The position numbers and the translations under genes were made by a program. A stretch of DNA of 64,000 bases from Brachypodium distachyon (lineage: Eukaryota > Streptophyta > Magnoliopsida > Poales > Poaceae). The stretch is taken from contig NC_016135.3 of NCBI RefSeq assembly GCF_000005505.3, positions 22,290,613 to 22,354,612 on the forward strand, in the 5' to 3' direction. The notes below the pieces were generated by a model that saw only the letters and a program-made list of their open reading frames with translations, was not told the DNA's origin and made no database searches. This document shows positions 33,541-45,825 of the stretch, in pieces (the first letter of the stretch is position 1; every line of letters begins with the position of its first letter).

Positions 33541-36105
33541 GCCTTTTCTCTTGCGGTTTTGCCCCTTTTTGAGTTGAGTTTTGCTGCACGTCCTACAGCT
33601 ACTGAAGTGCTGGTGGCTGCACACAGAAAGGCGTGGGAATCACAGCGCCACGCGGGATTTTAATTATGGATTGGCTGCATTATGTAAATCTGAGAAGTGG
33701 AGATTTGGTATTCATGGAGGTGCATTGATGCGCCTACTATTGTTGCACGGTAAGCAGAGTAGTCCGCTGAATATAAATGTCGGGAGCGGCCAAACAAACG
33801 GTGGGGTCCTGTGCCGCCTACCAGGCTTGAAGCATCGGCAGAAAAGGTTTGTCCCGATCGAGGTTTCGATCCAAGATCCATAACGTTACGTTGGCCACTT
33901 TGTTGGACGATGGCAAGGAGTGTAGGACTCCGTCTCCCCAGCGGTTACGTGCTACTACTCGTAGCAGAGCTTAGCCATATCGTCCTCTCATGATCTTATC
34001 TAGCTGACCAGCAGCTCCCAACATTGCTTTTGTTTTTGCAAGCTGCGTCTTCATGTCGTGATCTATTGGGACGACCTCAAAGCTGGGGCTCCTGCTCAAT
34101 ACGAGTGGCATACAGTATCGTGTCATCACGTATACATGATTGGTCTGTGGTTTATTTGTTTTGGACTGTCTGAAACTCACGCGCTGCTGTCTGTATATGG
34201 GTCTCATGCATGTGTGTTTGGTTGTTCTCGGGTTAGTGGCGAACAATGGCAAGTGTAGCAATATATAACTCCATCCAGAGAAATTCCGAACCAGTGCGCT
34301 TACTATAATACAGAAAAAAAGATGATACATTCTGCTTCTACCTAAGACTATACAGATGCTGATAGCTACGGTGCCATGGGAAATGAAAAAGAAAAGACCA
34401 CGAAAGGGACGGGGCAACTCCATTATCGCTCATCCTACTACGGAGCACTCATCACGCGCCTGCCACTGATAAGTGATAAATGTTAGTGTACTCACTTGGC
34501 GACGCATTCCCCATATCTCCGACGTACCCCAATTAATGAGTGACGTATACGAGATTGTTAGTACGAGCTTATGCCAAACAGATGCCAGTTTCTTCAGAAC
34601 TTCGAAACGCTGCAAGTGAGAATTTCTCCTTCACACGGTGTCATTCTCCACCCTTAAGTCAGAAGTAGCTCATCTCGGAGGAAAGATGCATACAGCTCTA
34701 TGTTTAGTAAGCAGAACGTGTAGCTAACAAGCAGCCGGATATGGTGCACGCTCATGCAGAAAAACGTACGTATCCAGGAGGAAGGAGGCGGTGGATCTCA
34801 AAGAAGATCCGGGTAATAAGTGCTTGCGCGGCGTCTTGCGGAAGAACAAATAAAACGGCAGTGAATCGGTTGGCTTTCCACCATCCCAGGCGGCGTCGCC
34901 TTCGGCTCGGCTGCGCCCGAACCTTTCCGAGCCCGTTTCCTTTGCCGTTTTGCATCCATTCCTTGGTCAAATCGCATCACGCATGGCCGGGCATGTTGGT
35001 GCAGAGCGCAACAATTCTGCTAGCCCATTTTCCAGCCATGCCCAGGCTCACATAAGAAACTTGCTTAAATCGGTGTAAGCGTGCTGCGCTGGTCCCTTTC
35101 CATGTCCACCCCCACGGTCCACTCTTTTTGGAGGAAAGAAACTAAGTGCGCATGCTCTCTGTCGTTTAGGAGTGTCAACAGACTTTTGTCAAAAAAAAAA
35201 AACTCTCTTGAAGTGACACACGACCTAAAAAACATGTTGCCTCTTGTGATGATTGTGAGTGGTCAAACTCTGTAGTCCTCTTATTTATGCTTCAAAAGGA
35301 ATGGACCATCTAATCACGAAAATATTCAAAGATAGATGAACCATTCCGAGTTACTATATAGTGGGATCACTACTATAATCAGCCAGATGTAAGTCTGGCT
35401 AGCTTTACTGCAAGTTGACATAGCTTCCCCGCGGGCGAATTGTCTATCATTGCTTCATGTGATCGGGAGACAGGAAGGGTCTGTTTGGCTCTTTCGCTCG
35501 TGATTCCGCAAGGATTTCTAGCAAGCACAAGCGACAGAGCCTGCAATGGCATGCTACGTGTTTGGTTGTTCAGCTTTGCTACTAGCTAAACGGTTGTTAC
35601 CGTGAAGGCAGCAGTTACCATCACTTTTCTCTCCTTCTTGCCGACGGAAGAGAGCCAAACGGGCCATCCTGATTAGGCAAGGATTTTCTTAATCGAGATT
35701 AGTTATAGACTTGCTAAATACTTCAAGCCAACACCATCAACAAGGACATTGTGCACGTAGATCGACTTGGGGGGTGGTGGTGGTGGTGGGGGGGGTGTTC
35801 ACCAGGAATAAACTGTACTTCCTGTTCAATCTGCCATGCCGCCATCCACCTTCTCTGCAGGTCGGCGCCTTCGCTCATCGCTAGCCGTTTCTTGGCACAA
35901 ATGGCGTCATCAGCCTACTCATGTCGTGGGAGAAAATGTCATAAGGGAGTAACATTGCGGAAAGTCGCGTAATGATCTGGAACACTCATCCACAGATACA
36001 CGCAAAGAAGAGGACCGTCACGGCTGCCGATGCAGCTGCCCTGGTCCTGTGCCCGTCGCCATTTGCCGCGGCTCTAAGAAGGGCCACCGCCCCAACTTGT
36101 CGGCA
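33541..36105. other. Intergenic DNA left of the retrotransposon
   Basis: No gene seen. A GGT/GGGG-rich run lies at 35769-35799. A MITE-like element is at 35478-35665. Confidence 0.4.
35478..35665. mobile_element. Tourist- or hAT-like MITE, ~188 bp
   Basis: Ends GGTCTGTTTGGCTCT and AGAGCCAAACGGGCC are inverted copies. No clear target duplication, so the superfamily is undecided. Confidence 0.6.
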
Positions 36106-36110
36106 CCCCT

Positions 36111-36848
36111 TGTCGGGGATGATCCCGGGCAGTGTCATTGACGACACATTTTAGCCGAGATGACGAAGGAAAAACCGGCACAAGCATGTAAGCCGAACTG
36201 ATACTAAGCCGGCATACCAAGTGTATGCCGGAAAATGTATCTTGTCTCATGTGATTGCAAAATAAGCATGAGTATTCTGATCTCGGCTAGCGCCGAGATG
36301 TCTCAACGGTCTTATCCTCATCGCATGGCGCAGAGTAAAGCAGCGCTATCTTTATCACGGAAAACCAGTCGCTGCTTACATTGTAGTGCCAGGCGACTGC
36401 ACAAAGAAGAACCGAAAGAGAATTGATGACGGAAGCTGGCAGGACGCTGCAGTACTTGTTGCCAAACGCCAGGAAAAGTAAAGTTGTCTTGTCTCCTGCG
36501 GTGCCACCCGGAGGAAACCAAGGCGCGTGCCCGACGGGGACTTAGAGCACTACCCTTTCCTGCAAAGGGATCGGCACACTTAAACATTTAGGGTTTTCCC
36601 CTTCTTCTTCTTCTTCCTCAAGAAAACTGCTCAAGGAGCACCATTATAGATCTCGGTATCTCGGCTTATACAACAAAGCAGGAGTAGGAGTCTTACCTCG
36701 ACAAGAGGGCTCCGAACCTGGGTAAATCTGTGTGTGCTCGTGTGTTTGTGCGTGTTTTTCATCACGTCCTCCCTCCTCCGGATCCTCCTTCGTCCATCGG
36801 CCCCAACATAAGCCATCATACGGCATCTGCCGTGACACCACCACGACA
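36111..36848 (+). repeat. 5' LTR, 738 bp, with internal deletions
   Basis: It aligns with the 3' LTR end to end but lacks about 14 bp near 36208 and 57 bp at 36543-36547. The second loss lies between two TAGAG copies still present in the 3' LTR. Many point differences separate the LTRs, so the insertion is not recent. Confidence 0.93.
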
Positions 36849-36870
36849 GTTGGCGCCCACCGTGGGGCCA
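36849..36870 (+). other. Probable primer-binding site
   Basis: TTGGCGCCCACCGTGG follows directly after the 5' LTR, where a tRNA primer pairs in LTR elements. I did not assign the tRNA. Confidence 0.55.
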
Positions 36871-37150
36871 GCAGCGGCGCTGGCTGGAGTTTCATCCGGA
36901 CGGGAACCTTCCTCGTCACCGGAGAGCGCGTGGTCTCCGGTTTGGTCCAGAGATTCGGCTCTCTGGGCTTCATCGACAACAACGCGAGCTGCTTCAACAA
37001 CGCGCCGCTTCCCTGCGCAGGTCGCTTCATCAACTTCGGCATGCATGAGGTTTATGTCGCCACAGACAATCCTTGCAGGTACCCCGAGCAGGTGGTGGTG
37101 GCTGAAGATCCCCTTGGAGAAGCCGGCATGTCGACTGTCCCGCTGACCGT

Positions 37151-39472
37151 GTGGAGGTCATGGTGACGGCTCACGGCGTCGATGCTGGCAAGGGCACCGT
37201 AGAGAGTGGCGCGGTCCCAAGCAAATCCGGCAAAATGGCGAAGTTCCCCTTGGAGAAGCCGGATAATGTCGCTGCTCAAACCGGCACGTCGGCTTTGACG
37301 CCAAAGCCGATTCAGCTCCAGGTCGCCATCGAACGGCTGACCATGCCGGTGGCGTCAAACGCTAACCCGGCCCAGCTGGAGTTGGAGTTGGAGTTGGAGC
37401 GCCAAACATTGCTGAAGGAAGCTGTCGATGTGGCTCACGCTCGGCAAGAACTTGATATTTCGCTCTGTGAGTATAACAAAGCCATGGTCTCAATTCTACC
37501 GCATTGACTAATCCTAGCCGAGTTGGGGAAGTGCGTAACCGTGGCAGGAACTTGAACGCTGAGATAGCTAGAGATGGCAGGGGATGCCTGCAGTGTCGGC
37601 AAGTTTTGCCTCGGCACTGAAGCCGAAATACAACACCCCTGTCAAGAATCTCAGGGCCGCCGAGGGTGCGGCTGAAGAGTTGCTGAATCTCATGGGAGAG
37701 GCACTTCGGCTGCAGCAGTTGCGGGTGAAGGAGTTGCTCCGCACAGCTAACAAGCAGAATGAGGCATACATGAGATTGCATGGCAAGCCCGGTGCATCTC
37801 AAGTCATTCACTCGGCAGCAGGCGCTGATGGCCGGGCTGACAAGCAAGCGTCCTCGCCTGGTGGCAAACGGGACAAGAGTGTCAACTCAGGCCGAGATAA
37901 GCGCTTAGAGCATTATGACCCGGCTCTGGCCGAGAAGCAAATGGTCAGGAGAGTTGATGACAGCCAGAGTGGTCTGCGTGTCGGCAACAGTCGCCGAGAT
38001 CAGCAAGAGCGTCGCTTGGTTGGTCATGTACACCAACCTCGGGGTCCGGCACCCAATACTGTTGCAGGTCAGCAGGGTGTCGGGCGCAACCCCCTGTAGC
38101 GAGGTGAAAATCGCCGGCAAGACCGTTACGATGACGGGTACTCGGCCATGGGTGATGAAGGTTATCTCAGGCGAGAACGTGATAATCTCGGCCCGCTCGG
38201 AGCCTGAGTTGGGAACCGGCAAGTGTCGCCATTGGATGCCCGGCATCGGCTCGACAAAATATATCTGTCGGAGCTTTTGGAAGAACAAGGCCCTCCGGGA
38301 CCGTATTGTTTCGCGCACCGGATCATGAGGGAGACACCAGCCCAGGGTTTTCAGCTGCCCAGGGGTACGAGAACATATGATGGTAGTACTAAGCCAGAAG
38401 ATTGGCTGGAAGACTATGTCACTGCGGTGCATGTGGCAGGCGGTAGCCGCAAATGGGCGGTACGTTATGTACCCAGATGCTGGTAGGGCCGGCAAGGATA
38501 TGGCTGAACAATTTGCCGGAAGGTAGCATCAATTGCTGGATAGACTTTGAAGAAGTTTTTGTCAGCAATTTCACTATCACTTACAAGAGGCCAAATCGCT
38601 TGTCCATGTGTAAGCAAAGGGACAACGAAACTGACCGGGATTACCTGACAAGATCGAACAACCTCCACAATTCCTGTGAAGGGATAGTGGAGTCGCAGGG
38701 CATCGCATGGTTTGCCCAAGGATGCCGACATGGCACCATGTTGTGGCAGAAGCTTCAAAGCGAAATGCCGGCAACTCTGTCTGAAATGATCAAGATCGCC
38801 GACCTGTATGCGCTCGATGATCCGACTCAGCCATCGCTAATGCCGGCAGAACCGCAAAGGGAGCAGCCAACATACAATCCTGCCGGGGCATTCCGGAGGA
38901 ACGATCATCAAGACCATCGCAACAAGAGAAGGGACGACAGGCCGGATTACCGGTATGGGTCAGCCCATGTCGCCGCTATTCAGAATCAACTTGATGCCAG
39001 CTCTAGCCAGCGTCAAAAGACTGGAAATCAGCAGTGGGTCAAGAAGGGAGAGCAAAAGAAGCCCTGGCAAGATAAGCAGAAGTATACGTTCGAGGTGATG
39101 CTGGATCAGCCTTGTTGTTTTCACACGACTAATCCCAGCAAACCGGCAAATCACACAACCCGGCAGTGCAGCTGGATGCAGCGGGCCGAGAAGGGTGAGG
39201 CGAGTCGGTTGCCCCCTCCTCCACCGCTCACAGGCGCTAACGCACAGATCCAAGGACCTCCTTCGGCAAACAATGCTGTCAACCAGGTGGAAGACCAAGG
39301 TATCCCGGAATATGCCGGAAGAAATGAGTACAAGGAACACCACCAGAGCTACATGATCTTTATCACGGAACCGACTGATAAGCAGAGTCAACGCAGGCGG
39401 GAGATGGAAGTCAATACTGTTATGCCGGCGGTACCTAAGTTTATGTACTGCTTGGAACAGGAGTTCAACTAG
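37151..39472 (+). pseudogene. gag: gag region, broken by frameshifts
   Basis: Open pieces are 37151-37507, 37584-38099, 38223-38486 and 38453-39472, in changing frames. The early pieces are Lys/Glu/Gln-rich coiled-coil-like spacer. The later two are the Gag core: a YDGSTKPEDWLEDYV motif, then WLNNLPEGSINCWIDFEEVFVSNF and a basic region. Near the end is a zinc-knuckle-like pattern, C-C-F-H..H..C, with an atypical spacing. It would form the particle shell and bind RNA. The overlap of the last two pieces marks a frameshift in the core. Confidence 0.8.
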
Positions 39473-39525
39473 AGCCGAGCAGATCATCCCAAGGTCATGC
39501 CAAATCTCCTGGTGGACATGCTCTG

Positions 39526-39969
39526 GTGGTTGACCCGACACTCATCGGGCCCGACATTAACGTCAAGTTCACTCGGGTTCTCATTGATAACGGGAGCAGC
39601 ATAAACATCATGTATCGGGACACGATGCTCAAGCTCGGCATTACTGATAACATGCTTGAGCCTAGCCGTATTACCTTTCATGGTATTGTGCCGGGAGTGT
39701 CTTGCGCCTCGGTAGGCAAGATCCGAGTTGACGTCTTATTCGGCACCAAGGAGAACTGTCGGACCGAGAACCCGGTGTTCGAAGTAGTGGACCTTAGTAG
39801 TCCGTACCATGCACTACTTGGCAGACCGGCATTGGCCAAATTCATGGCGACTACCCACATTGGTTATCTGAAGATGAAGATGCCAGGGCCAAATTGTAAC
39901 ATAACCATTACTGGCAACTACAAGCGCTCGATAGAGTGCGCGGCGGCAGGGTCTGCTTTGGCCGAGTAA
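39526..39969 (+). pseudogene. pol (PR): Retroviral-type aspartic protease domain of pol
   Basis: The catalytic motif VLIDNGSSINIMY (DNGS in place of the commoner DGGS) lies about 24 residues in, followed by ALLGRPALAKF, the second conserved block. It processes the polyprotein. The frame differs from gag, and it ends at a stop before the RT region, so the polyprotein is interrupted. Confidence 0.8.
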
Positions 39970-40800
39970 CTAGTCATCGTTGGTGAGAAGAAGAAGTTAC
40001 AAGAAACTGTTGCGTTGGCCCAGGCGGCACAGATTGGCCTGCCGGCAATGACCAATCCACATGGAAGTGTGGTTTTTCAGGCAGCCAAGGAGACAAAGAA
40101 GATACAGGTCGACAGTGAGTTCCTGGACCGCACCGTCATCATCGGTGCCGGCCTGGGTGCGAAATAGGAAGGCGAGCTCACCAGCTTCCTCCGTGAGCAT
40201 CGGGATATCTTCGCATGGTCAAATAAGGACCTGTCGAGTGTGCCGAGGGAGTTGGCTGAGCACTCATTACATGTCAGACCAGACGCAAGACCGGTGAAGC
40301 AGCCCTTCGACGCTTCGCCGACGATAGAAGGAAAATCATATCGGAAGAGATATCCCGGCTTCTAGCTGCTGGCTTTATCATGGAAGTATTACATCCCGAC
40401 TGGCTGGCAAACCCGGTCATGGTCGAGAAGAAGAAAGCCGACCCAACTGCTGCTAAGGTGTTGCGCATGTGCATCGACTACACCAGCCTGAACAAGGCAT
40501 GTCCCAAAGATCCTTTTCCATTACCTCGGATCGATCAAGTGATCGACTCCACTGCAGGGTGTGAGCTGCTGTCGTTTGTAGACGTGTACTCTGGTTTTCA
40601 CCAGATACCGCTGAATCCTAATGATCAAATAAAGACATCATTTATCACCCCGTTCGGGGCTTATTGCTATCGTACTATGCCGTTTGGTTTGAGAAATGCA
40701 GGGGCTACTTATCAAAGATGCATGTAGAAATGCTTGCACGATCAACTCGACAAAAATGTGCAGGTATATGTCGACGATGTCGTCATAAAAACAATAAATC
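39970..40800 (+). pseudogene. pol (RT): Reverse transcriptase domain of pol, with stops and a large deletion
   Basis: The linker 39970-40379 has several stops. The main open part (40380-40727) holds CIDYTSLNKACPKDPFPLPR, FVDVYSGFHQIPL and the TMPFGLRNAGATYQR block. A TAG at 40725-40727 interrupts a position that is Gln in related elements. Beyond it the catalytic YVDD lies near 40768-40780 in the same frame. Soon after (about 40800) the sequence jumps straight to the linker before RNase H, so the RT thumb and connection are missing. The enzyme cannot be active. Confidence 0.82.
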
Positions 40801-41781
40801 ATGAGCAATAAAGACACAAGTGGCCGGATCGCAAAATGGGCTATTGAGTTAGCACCCTACACGCAGCAGTACGACAGACGGGATGCCGTAAAATCTCAGG
40901 CTCTGGCTGATTTCCTGGTAGACTGGGCCGAGATGGAATATGAGCCACCGCCACCTGAAACTAGCTACTGGAAAATGCATTTTGACGGCTCCAAAATGAA
41001 AAGTGGGCTTGCTGCCGGCATAGTCTTAACTTCGCCTAAGCGCGATCAACTTAAATATGTGCTGCAAATTCATTTTGCGGCATCCAACAATGTCGCCGAG
41101 TATGAGGCACTTCTGCACGGACTAAAGATGGCAAAAGATATTGGAGTTTGTCGGATTCAATGCTTTGGCGACTCGGACTTGGTAGTCCAGCAAGTTTCCG
41201 GCAATTGGGATGCATTGGATGCCAATATGGCGCTATACCGCTTTCATGTTCAAAAGATCAGTGGTCACTTCAAAGGGTGCGAATTCCATCATATACCACG
41301 TTCGGAGAATGAGGCAGCCGACACGCTGTCGAAGCTCGGCTTAACGCGACAAGCTAACCCGTCTGGTGTGGCATTGGAGCATTTACGCAAACCATCCATC
41401 AAGCCCTCACCAGAATCGGAGTTAGTTTTTATCCCAGCAAGCTCAGAAGCTGACGCCACCCCAATGGACATTGACAGTGGCAGCGGTTCTGGTAACCCGG
41501 GGACTGAGCGTCCTAACTCGACGGAAGCAATGGCGGTTGAGCCAATGGAGATAGACGAACCAGACGAGCCGGTTTTTGCCACTCGCCCCATGCCGGCTTG
41601 GGCACAACAGATAATGTCTTACCTCAAGGATGGGAGTCTCATGGAAGAGGAAGTGTCGGCAAGGCAAATTCAGAGAAGGGCAAAGGCATACACTATCATC
41701 AATGGCGAACTATACAAGAGAAGTGTTACTAACGTCTTGCAGCGATGCGTCGAGCCGGCAGAAGGGCAAGAGATACTGTGA
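40801..41781 (+). pseudogene. pol (RH): RNase H domain and integrase N-terminus of pol
   Basis: MHFDGSKMKSGLAAGIVL, then YEALLHGLKMA, FGDSDLVVQQVSGNW and NEAADTLSKLG give the D-E-D-D residues of RNase H. A Pro/Glu/Met-rich linker follows, then the first residues of integrase before a frameshift. This degrades the RNA strand during reverse transcription. Confidence 0.8.
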
Positions 41782-44700
41782 GATATACGGTCACCATGCA
41801 TCTTCAAGAACATTGGTGGGCAAGGCATTCTGGCACGGTTTCTACTGGTCGAGTGCGCTACAAGAAGCAGAAGACATGGTCCGAAAATGCAACGATTGCC
41901 AGAGATATGCCAGCAAGATTCACATGCCGGCATCTGAGCTCAAGACTATTCCAATCACTTGGCCTTTTGTTGTTTGGTGTTTGGATATGGTGGGACCTTT
42001 TAAGCGGGCGCGAGGAGGCATGACGCATATCTTGGTCATGGTTGACAAGTTCACCAAATGGATTGATATAAAAGCCGATAGGAAAGTGTGACGGCAAGAC
42101 GGCGGTATCATTTCTGAAAGACATCATATTGAGGTACGGTTACCCGCACAGCGCCATCACGGATAACGGCACAAACTTCGCGGAAGGACCTTTTGCACGA
42201 TTTGGCGCGGAAAAGAAAATCCGGCTAGACATCGTCTCCGTGGCACATCCTCAGTCCAACGGACAAGTTGAGAGGGCAAACGGCATGGTTCTAACCGGCA
42301 TAAAACCTCGATTGATTGAGCCACTGGAACGCACTCCAGGATGTTGGTTAGATGAACTCCCAGCTGTGCTATGGAGTCTCAGGACAACTCCAAATCGCTC
42401 TACAGGCTACACGCCATTTTTCCTCGTATACGGGGCGGAAGCTGTTGTGAGAGCCCGGGACCGTAATTATACAATTTAGCCCCAAATTTCTAACCTTTGC
42501 ATAATTAAAGCCTCAGGTTCTTAACCTATGATAAACACCTCAATACATACACGGATTAATGCGCTCATCGCAGGATTTTGCAACATGATTATCATTATCA
42601 AAACTCTACAAAAGAGAGTAATTACAAAGCTCATACAAGGAGCAGGATAACAATTATTACAAAGAGAGGACACATGTCCCAACATTACATCATTACATCA
42701 GCGGAAGTCGAATTAGGCCCGAGTATGGACAAGAATACAGCATGGCCTGAAGAGGCTGGAAGCTGGAAGGAAACCCGCCATGAGTCTCAGAACCCTGATC
42801 TGGATCTCCTGGCTAAACATCGAATCCAACGTCGTGCTCCACGAAGAAGCTAGCGACTCACCTGCTCTGCTGGAACCTCTGAAGAAAACAACGTTGCAAA
42901 GCAACTGAGTACAAAGTACTCGCAAGACTTACGGGGAGACCTAAGCTAGTATGCAACATGTCTCAAAGGAGGGTAAATATGGTGGGGTTATGCAACAGCA
43001 AAAATATCTGGAGAGACACTCTAATAACAACGTCTAAGTAGAGGATGAGAAGCGTCTACTATGTGAGGTGATTAACCTATTTAGTAAACACCACACAACA
43101 CAATCCTCATATCACCCCCTCAACACCCTGTGAGAAAGCAATCCAAAGGACACTCACACTTAAGCAGTTTTAAGCATATCCATGATTAAGGCTAATTACT
43201 ACTCAAGTTGTTGAGATTAAGTTGGTTAAGTTCTTTATGATCAAGTAATGACCAACCAAGTCGTCCATCACCGCGGAGACGGCTTTCGTAAGATTTATCC
43301 CTGCAGGGTGTGCCAATTTACCCGTACACGTTCATCCAACCCTTATTGCCACTCGAGTAGGAACACACAAAGACGTGTGTCGACAAGATTGGGCGACACG
43401 ACGTTTCCAAGCCCCACAACTATCCAGGGGACCACCCAATTGAGTCTAATCCGAAACGAGAGCCCGCTGAAGCGTCGTACGGACTAAAGAGTTGCGAGAA
43501 CAGCTGGTAGTGGTTCAGTGTCCGCAGAATGACCACTCCAAACTAGTGCCGCAAACCTTATGCATGCAAAGTACCAACAAATCTCCAAACACAACACCAG
43601 TGTATATGCGATATGCCAAATGGAACGCCCGAACTATGTGGCCCCTGGAAGAGCTATGAAACGAGTAGTAAGCCAAAGGGGAACCCATATATTCTCCCAC
43701 GAGCGGTTAGCGCGAAGTTTCTTGGATCGGCAAAAACGAGAACTCGGTCCGCAAATGGAACAAATCACCAATGCGTTAGAGCACGGCCTCCCATCGTTGC
43801 CTTGTTACAGTTTAATATCATATCACAGTTTAAAAATTGCAATTTAAACATAAAGTAGCATGTGGATGTAGCAATTGTGGAACCCCAGATATAAGGAAAC
43901 TATAGTCGCAACCTAAGCATGACATCTAATGACTAAGAGGTAGGGCAACAACAAACATGTGACATGGTAATAGGACAAGTAACAAGACATGGGGCAATAA
44001 GTAGAGCTGACTAACAAGCTATGTAACCTAGAGGCATCGTGACAATACTGAGATCGTAACTTTATGCAAGAATGAGAGAGAGGCAACAGGTAGAGTCAAC
44101 ATGTTCAAGGAATGGCTGTTTGCCTGGAGTACTCAATTGCCCAGAATTGAGCAAGAATCCTGGAAGAAGAACACAAGTGTAGTCGTCGTCGTCGTAGGAA
44201 CCGAAGACTAGCGAGGAAAAAGCAAATACACCACATAAAAGGAAAGTATAAGCATATAAGATACACATGGTAATTAATATGCGCAATCAAAGAATGATGC
44301 CTGACATATAGAGATGATGCATGTCATATTAAGAAATCCGAAAGTAAATCCGATATACGATTACCAAGTTAAATGGAGTCTGAATACTCTACACATAGCA
44401 TCTATACAACTCCATATGCAGTAAATAGAGTTTAATTGATTAGTTACACACAATAATATTATAGTTGTATTAGGATGCATGACAATGACGTGAATAGGTG
44501 CAATGCATGCTTTGAAACAAGAACAACACAAAGATCCGACAAGGTCGGGGTTGCACACACTAATGGAAACAGGGTACCTGCAACTATCGATACTATCGGT
44601 ACAATCACGGGCATCTCATACATCACATGAATATCATATATTCGCCACCTACAGGTCTACGGCACGGAACTCCAAGGTTCTACTTTTGTTGCGTGCCACG

Positions 44701-44914
44701 ACGTAGTCGATGTAGTCGATGTCGTCGAGGTAGTCATACACGTAGGTGATGTAGTCGTCACGACGAAGGAGTCGTCCACGGGACCGGCTCGGAGGTTCGA
44801 GGCGATGTTGGTCTCCACGGTGCCGACGATGTGTGGCAGCAACATGTGCGGCAGCGAGGCGTCTCGACGCGGAGCAGTGGTAACAGCAAGCGGCTGACAG
44901 GCAGGGCCCACACA

Positions 44915-45780
44915 TCAGGCATCAATTCCACGGAAAAGAAAATAAAACAAAGGGAAAAGACACGGCCTGGGCTTGCTGGGCTTGGACCTGGCTTGGGCTT
45001 GCGGCTGTAGTTGGGCCAAAGGGGGGGCTGGGCCTGGGCTTCGGTGGAGATGGGCCAGCCAGGGCTTGGGCTGGACCAACAGCAAGCAGAGCAGCAGGAG
45101 GTGGCGGAGGCGCTGCCGGTGGAGCAGAGAGCGGGGCGGCGCGGCTAGGTGGTGGCGGGCGTTGCTTCTGCAGAGGGGAAGGCGAGTGGAGCTGTGGAGG
45201 AGGCCGGCCGGCGAGGAAGCTTGGCGACAGAACAGATCCGGCGGCGGGCGGAGCTGGGACGAGCGCGGCCGGGAGCAAGGGAAGGCGGAGCGGGCCGGCG
45301 AGGTGGAGGCGGCGTGGGCAGGCGGAGCTCGGGCGGCGCGGTGCACTGGAGGCGCGCGGCAGCAAGGAGAAGGGGAGGCAGAGCGGGCTCGCGTGCGCGG
45401 AGGAGGGCGGAGATGGGCGCTAGGCGGGCGCGGCCTACGGGAGCAGGGGAAGAGGCGTGGCCGACGTGCGCGGAGGAGGGTAGCGCTCAGGGAAGGGGAG
45501 GCGACGCTGCCGGCAGTGGCGTCGGGCGGCGGAGAGGCGCGGCCGGAGGAGCTTGGCGGCGCGGGGAGCGAGGGCGGCGCCGGAGAGGGAGAGCGGCGCG
45601 GCACAGAGGAGGGCGCGCGGGCGACGCGGCCGGAGCAGAGGAGGAAGGGAGGCCATGGGAGGAGCTCACGCGGGTGAGGAAGAAGAAAGGGGATCGGGGA
45701 AAAGGAAGGAGACGGCGGCGGCTTGGAGGAAGAAAAATGAGAAGAAAGAAAAAGAAAAAGAAGGGGAAAAGAGGATTTAA
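44915..45780. other. GC-rich, low-complexity interior of the nested LTR
   Basis: Long ORFs on both strands here are rich in Arg, Gly, Pro and Ala and come from base bias; no protein is supported. Confidence 0.6.
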
Positions 45781-45825
45781 AAGGTTAGGGTTAGGGTTTG
45801 TCTTAATGGGCTTTTGGGCCAACAA
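45772..45825 (-). promoter_or_regulatory. Telo-box/site II-like promoter block inside the nested LTR
   Basis: Read on the minus strand: GTTGGCCCAAAAGCCCATTA, then AAACCCTAACCCTAACC and CTTTTAAATCC. The order site II, telo-box, TATA-like is that of host growth-related genes. This is a sequence match only; activity is inferred. Confidence 0.45.

Noticed and set aside
33840..33885. GTTTCGATCC motif resembling a tRNA T-loop
   Set aside because: No matching acceptor stem, D-arm or anticodon arm could be found on either strand.
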